Assembly: GCF_016863555.1 (NCBI RefSeq)
Contig: NZ_BOPC01000028.1
Location: forward strand, 56,339-120,338
Length of the DNA stretch: 64,000 nucleotides
Direction of reading: 5' to 3'
DNA from: Micromonospora qiuiae
GTDB taxonomy: Bacteria > Actinomycetota > Actinomycetes > Mycobacteriales > Micromonosporaceae
Shown here: positions 1 through 7,548 of the stretch, one piece after another
How the letters are laid out: each line of letters starts with the position of its first letter
Numbering within the stretch: position 1 is the first letter of the stretch
Program-made: the position numbers and the translations under genes
Notes under the pieces: generated by a model
Told to the model about the DNA's origin: nothing
What the model saw: only the letters and a program-made list of their open reading frames with translations
The model's database searches: none

Positions 1-51
1 CCCCGCACCCGCCAGTTCCTGGCCCGCATCATCGAGGCCGGCCGCCTCTGA
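1..51 (+). CDS. C-terminus of a probable ABC transporter ATP-binding protein (truncated by window edge)
   Basis: The first 51 bases read in frame as 16 codons and a TGA stop. The peptide PRTRQFLARIIEAGRL resembles the C-terminal helix of polar amino-acid (GlnQ-type) ABC ATPases, which often end in a (P)xTxxFLxxI motif. All catalytic motifs lie outside the window, so this is a family guess from the tail only. It reads toward the rib operon, which is on the other strand. Confidence 0.45.
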   Translation, partial: PRTRQFLARIIEAGRL

Positions 52-159
52 CCGACCCATCGGTAGGGGTGGCAGCAGCTCCTCGCGTGGGGAGATTGGA
101 GAGAGCGTGAGTGCTGAGAGCGTCGCCATGGAACTGCTCGCGTCGCTGTGGCGGTAAAA

Positions 160-179
160 GGCCTCGGCTCGCCGAGGCC
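160..179. terminator. Hairpin that may end the upstream ABC transporter transcript
   Basis: Perfect inverted repeat GGCCTCGGC-TC-GCCGAGGCC, about 110 bases after the ABC gene stop. There is no T-run after it, as is common for actinobacterial terminators. The function is inferred from position. Confidence 0.45.
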
Positions 180-459
180 CTGGAGACCGCTCCACGGCAC
201 CGTCCGCACCCGCACCACCGCACAAGACGCCGCAACTCGCGGCCCTGCGCACAGGACACCGCAACTCGCGGTCTCAATCGGCCCGGAAACCCCAACATGC
301 CGCAACCCGCGCCGTCAACATCCCCAGGCACAGCGGCCATTACGTCTTGACACCGTCCGGACCTCACTAGTGTCGGGTTCGGCCAGTGTCGAGCTGAGTC
401 ACGCACGCTCTCGCAGGCCCGGTCGACCGATCGGCAGGTCGACCATTGGCGCGAAGCAC

Positions 460-535
460 CCACCGACGACCGGCCAGGGCCTCGAAGCCTTGCACCGACG
501 ACCGTCAGGGTCTCGACGCGTTGCACCGACGACCG
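460..535. repeat. Three imperfect ~31-bp tandem repeats
   Basis: The core (G)CACCGACGACCG recurs near 460, 492 and 523. The segments between cores are also related (CAGGGCCTCGAAGCCTTG and CAGGGTCTCGACGCGTTG). Because the spacers resemble one another, this is a decayed tandem repeat and not a CRISPR array. Function unknown. Confidence 0.55.
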
Positions 536-682
536 ATCACCGCGAGCCGTTGATGCACTCAGCTCGACAGCGCCCACATCCGACATGACAACCCTCGGAC
601 CACCACCACCACCGCAACACACCACCGGACGCCGACGGCAACAGCCGGTATGCCTGCGGGTCGACGGTGGGTGGACGTCCAC

Positions 683-1180
683 CTAGGCGAAGCCGACCCG
701 GTGGGTGGCAGCGGCGGTGACCGTGCGGATCGCCAGGGCGGCGTCCAGAGCGGCCACGGTGGCGGACCAGCCCTTGTCCTCGGTGGAGTCGGGCAGGCCG
801 GCGCGGTCGCGGGCCTGGTCGATGGTGTCGACGGTGAGCACGCCGTGGGCGACCGGCTTGCCCTCGTCCAGAGCGACCCGGGTCAGCCCGTCGGTGACGG
901 AGCGGCAGACGTAGTCGAAGTGGGCGGTGGCGCCGCGTACCACCACGCCGAGCGCGACCACCACGTCGCAGCGGCGGGCCATGGCCTGCGCCACCACGGG
1001 CAGCTCGACCGAGCCGGCCACCCGCGCCACCGACGTCCGCGCGCCGCACGCCTGCGCGGCGGCCACCGCCCGGTCGAGCATGTGGTCGGTCAGCTCGCCG
1101 TGCCACCGCGCGGCGACCACGCCCACGGTCAACCCGGTCGCGTCGATCGGGGCCGTGCCCGGCTCACCGAAACCCGCCAT
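683..1180 (-). CDS. ribH: 6,7-dimethyl-8-ribityllumazine synthase
   Basis: This 165-residue protein makes the penultimate riboflavin intermediate, condensing 5-amino-6-ribitylaminouracil with dihydroxybutanone phosphate in the cytoplasm. It has the lumazine synthase layout: an N-terminal strand followed by AARWHGELTDHML, the central VVALGVVVRGATAHFDYV segment with the His used in catalysis, and GKPVAHGVLTVD, where most homologues read P(V/I)xFGVLT. The C-terminal segment has the usual TEDKG(W/A) turn. It is the last gene of the rib operon, three bases after ribBA. Length is normal for the family. Confidence 0.96.
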   Translation of the reverse strand: MAGFGEPGTAPIDATGLTVGVVAARWHGELTDHMLDRAVAAAQACGARTSVARVAGSVELPVVAQAMARRCDVVVALGVVVRGATAHFDYVCRSVTDGLTRVALDEGKPVAHGVLTVDTIDQARDRAGLPDSTEDKGWSATVAALDAALAIRTVTAAATHRVGFA

Positions 1181-1183
1181 CGC

Positions 1184-2452
1184 CTACGCTCCGATCTCGT
1201 CGCCGGGGACCGGGCGGCCCATCGGGGCCTCGGTCACCTCGTCCAGTTGGTCAAGCAGGTGTCCCATCCGGTCCCGCTTGGTGCGCAGGTAGCGCACGTT
1301 CTCCGGGTGCGGCCGTACCGGCAGACCCTCCCGGCCGGTGACGGTCAGCCCGTAGCCCTCCAGCCCGGCCCGCTTGGCCGGGTTGTTGGTCAGCAGCCGC
1401 ATCGAGCGCACCCCGAGGTCGTAGAGGATCTGCGCGCCGGTGCCGTAGTCGCGTGCGTCGGCCGGCAGCCCGAGGTCGAGGTTCGCGTCGACCGTGTCGC
1501 GGCCCTGGTCCTGCAACTGGTACGCCCGCAGCTTGTGCAGCAGCCCGATGCCCCGCCCCTCGTGGCCGCGTACGTAGAGCACCACGCCCCGGCCCTCCCT
1601 GGCGACCCGGTCCAGCGCGGCGTTGAGCTGCGGGCCGCAGTCGCACCGCACGGAGGAGAACACGTCGCCGGTCAGGCACTCGGAGTGCACCCGCACCAGC
1701 ACGTCCCGGCCGTCACCGAGCTCGCCCATCACCAGGGCCACGTGCTCGGCCGAGTCGAACTCGCTGCGGTAGCCCAGCGCCCGGAACACTCCGTGCTCGG
1801 TGGGCATCCGGGCGTCGGCGACCAGTTCCACCTGCTTTTCGGTACGTCGCCGGTAGGCGATCAGGTCGGCGATGGTGATCAACGCCAGCGAGTGCTCCGC
1901 GCGGAACTTCTCCAGGTCGGGCAGCCGCATCATGGTGCCGTCGTCGTTGACCAGCTCGCAGAGCACGCCGGCCGGCCGCAGCCCGGCCAGCTGGGCCAGG
2001 TCGACGGCCGCCTCGGTGTGCCCGGGGCGCCGCAGCACCCCGCCCGGACGGGCGCGCAGCGGCACCACGTGCCCGGGCCGGGCCAGGTCGGCCGGGCCGG
2101 TACGCGGATCGGCGAGCAGCCGGATGGTGTGCGCCCGGTCGGCGGCCGAGATGCCGGTGCTCACCCCTTCCCGCGCGTCCACCGTCACCGTGTACGCGGT
2201 CTGCCGGCGGTCCTGGTTGGTGTGGTGCATGGGCGGCAGGTCGAGCCGGTCGCACTCGGCCTCGGGCAGCGGTACGCAGATGAACCCCGAGGTGTGCCGC
2301 ACGGTGAAGGCCAGCAGCTCCGGCGTGGCCAGCTCGGCGGCGAAGATCAGGTCGCCCTCGTTCTCCCGGTCGGGGTCGTCGACCACGATGACGGGCCGGC
2401 CGGCGGCCATGTCCGCCACCGCCTGCTCGATGCTGTCGAAGGAACCCGTCAT
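1184..2452 (-). CDS. ribBA: Bifunctional 3,4-dihydroxy-2-butanone-4-phosphate synthase / GTP cyclohydrolase II
   Basis: A 422-residue fusion that makes both early precursors of riboflavin. The N-terminal RibB half (about residues 1-205) carries the acidic [16 protein letters not shown] loop and a [13 protein letters not shown] motif. The C-terminal RibA half has the zinc site in [20 protein letters not shown] and the GTP-binding [14 protein letters not shown] stretch. The ATG at 2452 is chosen because it overlaps the stop of ribM by four bases (ATGA) and gives the normal family N-terminus; the frame stays open upstream without homology. Translation is probably coupled to ribM. Confidence 0.96.
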   Translation of the reverse strand: MTGSFDSIEQAVADMAAGRPVIVVDDPDRENEGDLIFAAELATPELLAFTVRHTSGFICVPLPEAECDRLDLPPMHHTNQDRRQTAYTVTVDAREGVSTGISAADRAHTIRLLADPRTGPADLARPGHVVPLRARPGGVLRRPGHTEAAVDLAQLAGLRPAGVLCELVNDDGTMMRLPDLEKFRAEHSLALITIADLIAYRRRTEKQVELVADARMPTEHGVFRALGYRSEFDSAEHVALVMGELGDGRDVLVRVHSECLTGDVFSSVRCDCGPQLNAALDRVAREGRGVVLYVRGHEGRGIGLLHKLRAYQLQDQGRDTVDANLDLGLPADARDYGTGAQILYDLGVRSMRLLTNNPAKRAGLEGYGLTVTGREGLPVRPHPENVRYLRTKRDRMGHLLDQLDEVTEAPMGRPVPGDEIGA

Positions 2453-3144
2453 GCCGCGGCCTCCGCGTAGGTCGGAATCGGGGCGGCCGGGCGGGTGCGC
2501 CGCGAGGTGCGCCACCAGCTGACCAGACCCCACACACACAACGCGCCGTAGCCGAGGTACATGGCCGCCGACGGGTAGAAACCGCCGCGCAGCAGCAGCG
2601 GTACGCCGACCGCGTCCACGGCGATCCAGATCAGCCAGAAATCCACCCAGCCGCGGGCCATCCCGTACGTGGCCAGCAGGCTGCCGGTGAGGATCCAGGC
2701 GTCGGGCAGCGGGCCCCAGGAGCCGAGCGCGGCCAGCACCGGGTACGCCAGCGCGGTGCCCACGACCGCAGCGGCGAGCAGCCCCAGCCGCTCGGCGCCG
2801 GTGGCCCACCGGGGGGCGACCGCCGCGCCGCCGGTGGCGGTGCCGAGGCGGCGGGTACGCGTCCAGCGCCACCAGCCGTAGAGGCTGACGCCGAAGAAGA
2901 ACACCTGCCGGCCCGCCTGCCCGTACAGGTCGTGGGCCTGCGGGGTGGCGAAGGCGCCGCCGAGGAAGACGGTGAACAGCAGCGCGTTGCCGATCATGCC
3001 CAGCGGCCACGCCCAGACCAGCCGGCGCAGGCCGAGCAGCGCCGAGCCGAGCCCGAAGACGTTGCCGACGATCTCCCGCACCAGCACCGGCGAGCCGGCG
3101 ATGTGCACCTCGGCGGTGAGCAGCCAGCCGAGTGCGCCCGTCAC
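2449..3144 (-). CDS. ribM: PnuC-family transporter in the rib operon, probable riboflavin importer RibM
   Basis: This 231-residue membrane protein has seven or so hydrophobic segments and PnuC-family features, such as a [12 protein letters not shown] segment and a [13 protein letters not shown] motif (here [13 protein letters not shown]). PnuC proteins import nicotinamide riboside, but RibM members encoded inside FMN-riboswitch operons of actinobacteria import riboflavin. The position between ribE and ribBA, with four-base overlaps on both sides, supports RibM. The GTG start at 3144 overlaps the ribE stop. Substrate assignment is inference from context; a nicotinamide riboside or thiamine transporter cannot be excluded. 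Confidence 0.8.
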   Translation of the reverse strand: MTGALGWLLTAEVHIAGSPVLVREIVGNVFGLGSALLGLRRLVWAWPLGMIGNALLFTVFLGGAFATPQAHDLYGQAGRQVFFFGVSLYGWWRWTRTRRLGTATGGAAVAPRWATGAERLGLLAAAVVGTALAYPVLAALGSWGPLPDAWILTGSLLATYGMARGWVDFWLIWIAVDAVGVPLLLRGGFYPSAAMYLGYGALCVWGLVSWWRTSRRTRPAAPIPTYAEAAA

Positions 3145-3830
3145 GACGTCACCGGCCCGGGTGCGGTGCCGCCGGGCAGGCCGACCGGAGGCTCGGTGTC
3201 TGCGCCGCCGGGAAAGGCGCCCGGGGGCGCGGCGCCCGCGCGGGCGCCGAGCAGCCGCTCGACGTACTTGGCCAGCACGTCGACCTCCAGGTTGACCGGG
3301 TCGCCGACGGCCCGGGCACCGAGCGTGGTCAGCGACAGCGTGGTGGGGATCAGGCCGACGGCGAACCAGTCGTCGCCGACCTCGGCCACGGTCAACGAGA
3401 CCCCGTCCACAGTGATCGAGCCCTTCTCCACCACGTACCGGGACAGGGCGGCGGGCAGCCGGAACCGGACGGTCTCCCAGCGCGGCGCGGGCTCACGCGA
3501 GAGCACCTGCCCCACCCCGTCGACGTGGCCCTGCACCAGGTGACCGCCGAGGCGGCTGCCGAGCGCGGCGGCGCGTTCCAGGTTGACCCGGTCGCCGGCG
3601 CGCAGCGCGCCCAACGCCGACCGGCGCAGCGTCTCGCCCATCACGTCGGCGGTGAACACCCCGCCGTCGACGTCGACCACGGTCAGGCAGACGCCGTTGA
3701 CCGCGATCGAGTCGCCGTGCCGGGCGTCGGAGGCGACCAGTGGGCCACGGATCGCCACCAGCGATGAGTCCTCCGCGGTCGGGGTCATCTCGACGACCTC
3801 GCCCAGTTCCTCGACAATGCCTGTGAACAT
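3141..3830 (-). CDS. ribE: Riboflavin synthase, alpha chain
   Basis: This 229-residue enzyme dismutates two lumazine molecules to riboflavin. It shows the two tandem lumazine-binding barrels of the family: [10 protein letters not shown] at the N-terminus with [11 protein letters not shown], and the repeat [12 protein letters not shown] with [11 protein letters not shown]. The C-terminal 30 residues are a Gly/Pro/Ala tail beyond the usual end (about 200 residues) and are probably disordered. The ATG at 3830 lies two bases after the ribD stop and gives the canonical MFTGI N-terminus. It overlaps ribM by four bases downstream. Confidence 0.96.
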   Translation of the reverse strand: MFTGIVEELGEVVEMTPTAEDSSLVAIRGPLVASDARHGDSIAVNGVCLTVVDVDGGVFTADVMGETLRRSALGALRAGDRVNLERAAALGSRLGGHLVQGHVDGVGQVLSREPAPRWETVRFRLPAALSRYVVEKGSITVDGVSLTVAEVGDDWFAVGLIPTTLSLTTLGARAVGDPVNLEVDVLAKYVERLLGARAGAAPPGAFPGGADTEPPVGLPGGTAPGPVTS

Positions 3831-3832
3831 GC

Positions 3833-4894
3833 CTAGCCCTCCCTCTTGCGGGGCAACGCGGCGATCCGCAGGTCGGGACCGATCTGCGTGACGTCCGTGA
3901 CCTCCAGGTCGATGGCCTCGGCGATGGTGCTCACGCCCGCGTCGACCAGGGCGGCGGGTCCGGCGCCGAGCAGCCGGGGAGCGAGGTAGCCGACGACCCG
4001 GTCGACCAGGCCGGCCGCGAGGAACGCCCCGGCCAGTCGCGGGCCGCCTTCCAGCAGCACGGCCCGCACCCCGCGCACCTGCAGGGCCGCCATCAGCGCG
4101 GGCAGGTCCACGCCGCCGTCCGGGCCGGTGCCCACCTCGGCGGCGGTGGCGATCCAGGTGGCGGCGGCGCCGTCGCGGACCTGGGCATCGGCCGGGGTAC
4201 GTCCGGCCGAGTCGACCACCACCCGCAGCGGCTGTCGGATGGCCAGGCTGCCGTCGCGCAGGTTGCGCACGGTGAGTCGGGGATCGTCGGCGAGCACCGT
4301 GCCCACGCCGACGACCACCGCGTCGACGGTGGCGCGCAGCGCGTGCACGTCCATCCGGGCCGCCTCGGACGTGATCCACATGCTGGTGCCATCGGCCGCC
4401 GCCGATCGCCCGTCGAGCGTCGCGGCGAACTTCCAGATCACGTACGGCCAGCCCCGGCGCATGGCGGTCAGCCAGGCCACGTTTCCGTTCTCCGCCTCGG
4501 CGCCGCGTACCCCCAGGTCGACCTGGATGCCAGCGGCGCGCAGGGTCGCGGCGCCACCGGTGGCGACCGGGTTGGGGTCGGGTACCGCGATGACGACCCG
4601 GGCCACTCCCGCCTGCACCAGCGCGAGGCTGCAGGGGCCGGTGCGGCCAGTGTGGTCACAGGGTTCCAGGGTCACCACGGCGGTGCCGCCCTTCGCGCGG
4701 TGACCGGCCTGGGCCAGCGCCACGATCTCGGCGTGCGGCCCGCCGGCGTACGCGTGGAAGCCCTCGCCGACCACCTCGCCGTCGGCGTCGAGCAGCACAC
4801 AGCCGACCACGGGGTTGGGACTGGTCGTGCCGAGCCCGCGCGCCGCGAGTTCGATCGCGCGACGCATCGCCTCGTCGACGGAGACGCTCGCCAT
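3833..4894 (-). CDS. ribD: Bifunctional diaminohydroxyphosphoribosylaminopyrimidine deaminase / reductase
   Basis: A 353-residue two-domain protein for steps two and three of riboflavin synthesis. The N-terminal deaminase domain has the zinc-binding signature HAEIVAL and EPCDHTGRTGPC with the leading TSPNPVVGCVLL. The C-terminal reductase domain includes WKFAATLDGRSA and an LLEGGPRLAGAFL segment for NADPH binding. The ATG at 4894 is preceded by an AGGGGC ribosome binding site and gives the normal N-terminus; the open frame upstream belongs to the riboswitch leader. It is the first gene of the rib operon, so its translation is the likely control point for the riboswitch. Confidence 0.96.
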   Translation of the reverse strand: MASVSVDEAMRRAIELAARGLGTTSPNPVVGCVLLDADGEVVGEGFHAYAGGPHAEIVALAQAGHRAKGGTAVVTLEPCDHTGRTGPCSLALVQAGVARVVIAVPDPNPVATGGAATLRAAGIQVDLGVRGAEAENGNVAWLTAMRRGWPYVIWKFAATLDGRSAAADGTSMWITSEAARMDVHALRATVDAVVVGVGTVLADDPRLTVRNLRDGSLAIRQPLRVVVDSAGRTPADAQVRDGAAATWIATAAEVGTGPDGGVDLPALMAALQVRGVRAVLLEGGPRLAGAFLAAGLVDRVVGYLAPRLLGAGPAALVDAGVSTIAEAIDLEVTDVTQIGPDLRIAALPRKREG

Positions 4895-4901
4895 CGCCTG
4901 G

Positions 4902-4941
4902 CCCCTGCCCTCTCGCTCTGCTCGCGCGGGCGGGGCAGGGG
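4902..4941 (-). promoter_or_regulatory. Hairpin sequestering the ribD ribosome binding site (riboswitch expression platform)
   Basis: In the minus-strand transcript CCCCTGCCC (4941-4933) is exactly complementary to GGGCAGGGG (4910-4902), a nine-pair stem closing a 22-base loop. The 3' arm contains the AGGGG ribosome binding site of ribD, eight bases before its ATG. Position between the FMN aptamer and ribD suggests control of translation initiation; the anti-sequestor pairing was not resolved by eye. Confidence 0.6.
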
Positions 4942-5044
4942 AGTCGGACGGGCAGGCGGAATCCGGGCGCGGCGACCGCCGCCCCGGTGGGCGATGCGCA
5001 TGCCGGAACCCGGCGAGCACACGACCCTTCCGTCCCGCGCGCTG

Positions 5045-5205
5045 TCTCCCATCCGGACTGTCTGGGCGCGGCCGAAGCCGCCCCCAACCGTCGGCCCCGG
5101 AATCTCACCAGGTCCACCGGGCGGACGAGCCGCTCCCGGGTCGCGGGCTTACCACGGTCGGGCCGTGGATCACCGCCGGTTCGGAATTACACCGAGTCCC
5201 GCCAG
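5045..5205 (-). promoter_or_regulatory. FMN riboswitch (RFN element)
   Basis: Read on the minus strand, the leader contains the conserved aptamer pieces in order: GGACTCGGTGTAATTCC, ACCGGCGGTGATC, AAGCCCGCGA, GGTGAGATTCCGGGGCCGAC, GGTTGGGGGC and AGTCCGGATGGGAGA. These match the RFN consensus that binds FMN. It sits 150 bases upstream of ribD and should shut down the whole ribD-ribE-ribM-ribBA-ribH unit when FMN is abundant. The variable P3-like insertion between the purine-rich motifs is a GC-rich stem. Confidence 0.95.
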
Positions 5206-5267
5206 CGCGTGGTGGGTACTGATGGAAGTCTTACACGCCGACCGGGGTGTTCGGCTACTCCGGCGAG

Positions 5268-6248
5268 CTACTTCACATGACGGTGGTTCGGATCGGCGAC
5301 GCCGCGACGACGGTCCACCGCCACGTACGAGCCAGGTTGGCTCTTGGCCACCGTCTTCATCTCTGAGGCGATCGTCATCGCGTCGAGGGGGTCGGTGAGG
5401 CGCTTGTCGGCGTCGGAGACGGAGACCCCGATGGAGAGAGTGACCAGCGCGGCCCGGCGGATGTTGCCCCGCCGGTCCTTCAGCTCGACGTAGCCGCGCT
5501 CCCGGTCGGTGGGGTCGTAGAGCGCGTCCGCGGCCCTCTCGAAGTCCGCCGACACCTGTGAGGTGAGCGGCAGCACCTGCTCCGGGGTGCAGACGAAGAT
5601 GAAGTCGTCACCGCCCACGTGACCGAGGAAGGCCGGCGGCAGCGCCACCGAGATCACCGCCCGGTGCAGGCTGCGCGCCAGCGCGGTGATGAAGTCGTCA
5701 CCCCGGACGAAACCGTACCGGTCGTTGACGCTCTTGAACCGGTCGATGTCGATGTAGCCGACCGCGTAGTCGGTGCCGCTGCGGACCCGGTCGGCGATCT
5801 CCCGCCGGATGCGGCTGTTGCCCGGCAGGCCGGTCAGCGGGGAGACCTCGCGGAACTCCTTGTTACGTCGCAGGGTCGAGGTCACCCGGGCCAGCAGTTC
5901 CAGGGTGTCGAACGGCTTGACCAGGTAGTCGTCGGCCCCGGCGCTGAGCCCGTTGACCTTGTCCTGGGTCATCCCCTTGGCGGTCAACATGATCACCGGC
6001 AGCGCGGCGGTCATCGGGTCGGCGCGCAGCCGCCGGGTCAACTCCAGGCCGTCCACGCGCGGCATCATCAGGTCGACCACGGCGAGGTCGGGCCGCTGTC
6101 GTCCGACGAGGTCGAGCGCTTCCTGACCGTCCGCGGCGATGACCACCTCGAAACCGTGCAGCCGCAGGTTGAACTCGACGAAGCGGGCGATGTCCTCGTC
6201 GTCGTCGACGACGAGGATCACGTCCTTACGATCGCCGTCGGGCTCCAC
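5268..6248 (-). CDS. Response regulator with REC and GGDEF-type domains (putative diguanylate cyclase)
   Basis: A 326-residue cytoplasmic protein. Residues 8-125 form a receiver domain with acidic pocket DDDED, phospho-acceptor Asp59 in VVDLMMPRVDG, Thr89 and Lys111 in LVKPFD. Residues 135-305 form a GGDEF-type domain with SPLTGLPGN, DIDRFKSVNDRYG and the signature GGDDF (212-216), in which the usual fourth-position Glu is Asp. No RxxD inhibitory site is seen before the signature. It may make cyclic-di-GMP, but the substitution leaves activity open. The GTG at 6248 is preferred because it follows the rpe stop by one base. No histidine kinase gene is adjacent. Confidence 0.88.
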   Translation of the reverse strand: MEPDGDRKDVILVVDDDEDIARFVEFNLRLHGFEVVIAADGQEALDLVGRQRPDLAVVDLMMPRVDGLELTRRLRADPMTAALPVIMLTAKGMTQDKVNGLSAGADDYLVKPFDTLELLARVTSTLRRNKEFREVSPLTGLPGNSRIRREIADRVRSGTDYAVGYIDIDRFKSVNDRYGFVRGDDFITALARSLHRAVISVALPPAFLGHVGGDDFIFVCTPEQVLPLTSQVSADFERAADALYDPTDRERGYVELKDRRGNIRRAALVTLSIGVSVSDADKRLTDPLDAMTIASEMKTVAKSQPGSYVAVDRRRGVADPNHRHVK

Positions 6249-6249
6249 G

Positions 6250-6930
6250 TCACGCCCCGGTCGCCGCGCGCTCCGCCAGCCCGCGCAGCCGGCGTACCGC
6301 CTCGGCCGGATCATCGGCGCCGTAGACGGCGGTGCCGGCGACGAAGGCGTCGGCGCCCGCCGCAGCCGCCTGCTCGATGGTGTCGGCGGCGATCCCGCCG
6401 TCGACCTCGATGCGCAGTTCGAGGTGACCGGCGTCGACGTGCTGGCGCGCGGTGCGGACCTTCTCCAGCATGTCAGGGATGAACCGCTGCCCGCCGAACC
6501 CGGCCTTGATCGTCATGATCAGCAGCGTGTCGAAGCTCGGCAGCAGGTCGAGGTACGGCTCGACCGGGGTGTCCCGGTCGATCGCCAGCCCCGCCTTGGC
6601 GCCCGCCGCGCGCAGGTCCTTGGCCAGCGCCACCGGGTCGTCGCACGCCTCGGCGTGGAAGGTCACGTTGTACGCCCCGGCGTCGGCGTAGCCGGGCGCC
6701 CAGCGCCGCGGATCCTCGATCATCAGGTGCACGTCGAAGGGCAGTTCGGTGGCGGCCCGCAGGCTCTGCACCACCGGCAGCCCGATGGTCAGGTTCGGCA
6801 CGAAGTGGTTGTCCATCACATCCACGTGCAACCAGTCCGCCGCAGTTTCGACGGCGCGGACCTCTTCGGCGAGACGGGCGAAATCGGCGGCGAGGATACT
6901 TGGCGCGATGATCGGCGGCGGTACGGTCAC
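6250..6930 (-). CDS. rpe: Ribulose-phosphate 3-epimerase
   Basis: A 226-residue TIM-barrel enzyme interconverting ribulose 5-phosphate and xylulose 5-phosphate in the pentose phosphate pathway. Family motifs are [12 protein letters not shown], the metal-binding [13 protein letters not shown] and [30 protein letters not shown] and the phosphate-binding [12 protein letters not shown]. The start is GTG at 6930. The downstream response regulator gene begins one base after its stop, so the two are probably co-translated. Its product supplies the ribulose 5-phosphate used by RibBA nearby. Confidence 0.96.
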   Translation of the reverse strand: MTVPPPIIAPSILAADFARLAEEVRAVETAADWLHVDVMDNHFVPNLTIGLPVVQSLRAATELPFDVHLMIEDPRRWAPGYADAGAYNVTFHAEACDDPVALAKDLRAAGAKAGLAIDRDTPVEPYLDLLPSFDTLLIMTIKAGFGGQRFIPDMLEKVRTARQHVDAGHLELRIEVDGGIAADTIEQAAAAGADAFVAGTAVYGADDPAEAVRRLRGLAERAATGA

Positions 6931-7254
6931 AGGGCCAGTGTACGAACGCGGTCATCCGCCGTCGGCAACACGGCACCAACCGGAACACCCCGTGACCCGA
7001 CGGCTACCGATGGTGCAGAATGGCCCCCTTCGGGCCGATGCGGCGCAACCGATGCGGCGCCCGACTGGCCAGACGGCCACGAGGGCGGCGACACTCCATC
7101 GGGGACGGTGACCCGTAAGGTGCAGGCCGGTGGGCGCGGGAGCCGACAGCCGGGCGGCGGCTCCCGGGAGGGGGTGACAACTGCTGGCGTGTCGGTCGTC
7201 AATAGTGCTCAATAGTGCGTTGTAGTTGGCATTGTCAATCTGAAGGAGTGGGCA
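6931..7254. other. Intergenic region: rpe upstream region and left end of the IS607-type element
   Basis: No convincing gene is present; small open frames here have no ribosome binding site and biased residue content. The left part should hold the rpe promoter (minus strand), but no clear -35/-10 pair was seen. The right part carries a 10-bp tandem repeat TCAATAGTGC (7199-7208 and 7209-7218) and the AAGGAG site of the following tnpA remnant. Confidence 0.45.
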
Positions 7255-7548
7255 GTGGCGACGGGTATTTCGTACGCGACCGCGCGTCGGCGATACGAGT
7301 CCGGGACGCTGCCTGTTCCCGCGTACCGGCTTAACCGGCTGATTAGCTTCGGCGTTGAGTACGTCGAGGCTGCCCTGACCGCGCAGGTCCGGCGTTTGCT
7401 GGTGGTCGGCCCGGCAGAGGTCGATGACGACCTGGTCCGGGAGGTGACCGAGATCCTGACATCGCTGTGCGCCCGTCTGCACGCTTCGCCGGGCAGCGGC
7501 GAAGCGTGCCCGCCGTGGGTCGAGGCCGCGATTGAGGGTTCGGTGTGA
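7255..7548 (+). pseudogene. tnpA: IS607 serine recombinase TnpA with the catalytic core deleted
   Basis: This 97-residue product joins a MerR-like DNA-binding start (SYATARRRYESGTLPVPAYRL) directly to the end of an IS607 resolvase (FGVEYVEAAL, then VDDDLVREVTEILTSLCARL). Complete IS607 TnpA proteins are about 190-220 residues and have, between these parts, the YxRVSS strand with the catalytic serine and the dimer interface. That section is missing here, apparently by an in-frame deletion, so recombination is not expected. GTG at 7255 has an AAGGAG site. The end overlaps tnpB by four bases (GTGA). The product might still bind DNA. Confidence 0.8.

Larger units (their letters stand above)
52..682. 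other. Non-coding stretch between the ABC gene end and ribH
   Basis: Both flanking genes end here, so no promoter is required. The open frames in it are rich in Arg, Pro and His, lack recognisable ribosome binding sites and look like shadows of GC-rich DNA. It holds a hairpin near its left end and two sets of degenerate direct repeats: CGCAACTCGCGG-like units near 231, 260 and 301, and GCACCGACGACCG-like units near 460, 492 and 523. No RNA gene was recognised. Confidence 0.5.

Noticed and set aside
460..535. CRISPR array
   Set aside because: Only three imperfect units, and the sequences between them are similar to one another; no cas genes nearby.
650..2470. Long plus-strand open frame of 606 codons
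   Set aside because: It is the antisense shadow of ribH and ribBA; composition is His/Gly/Arg-rich with no family motifs.
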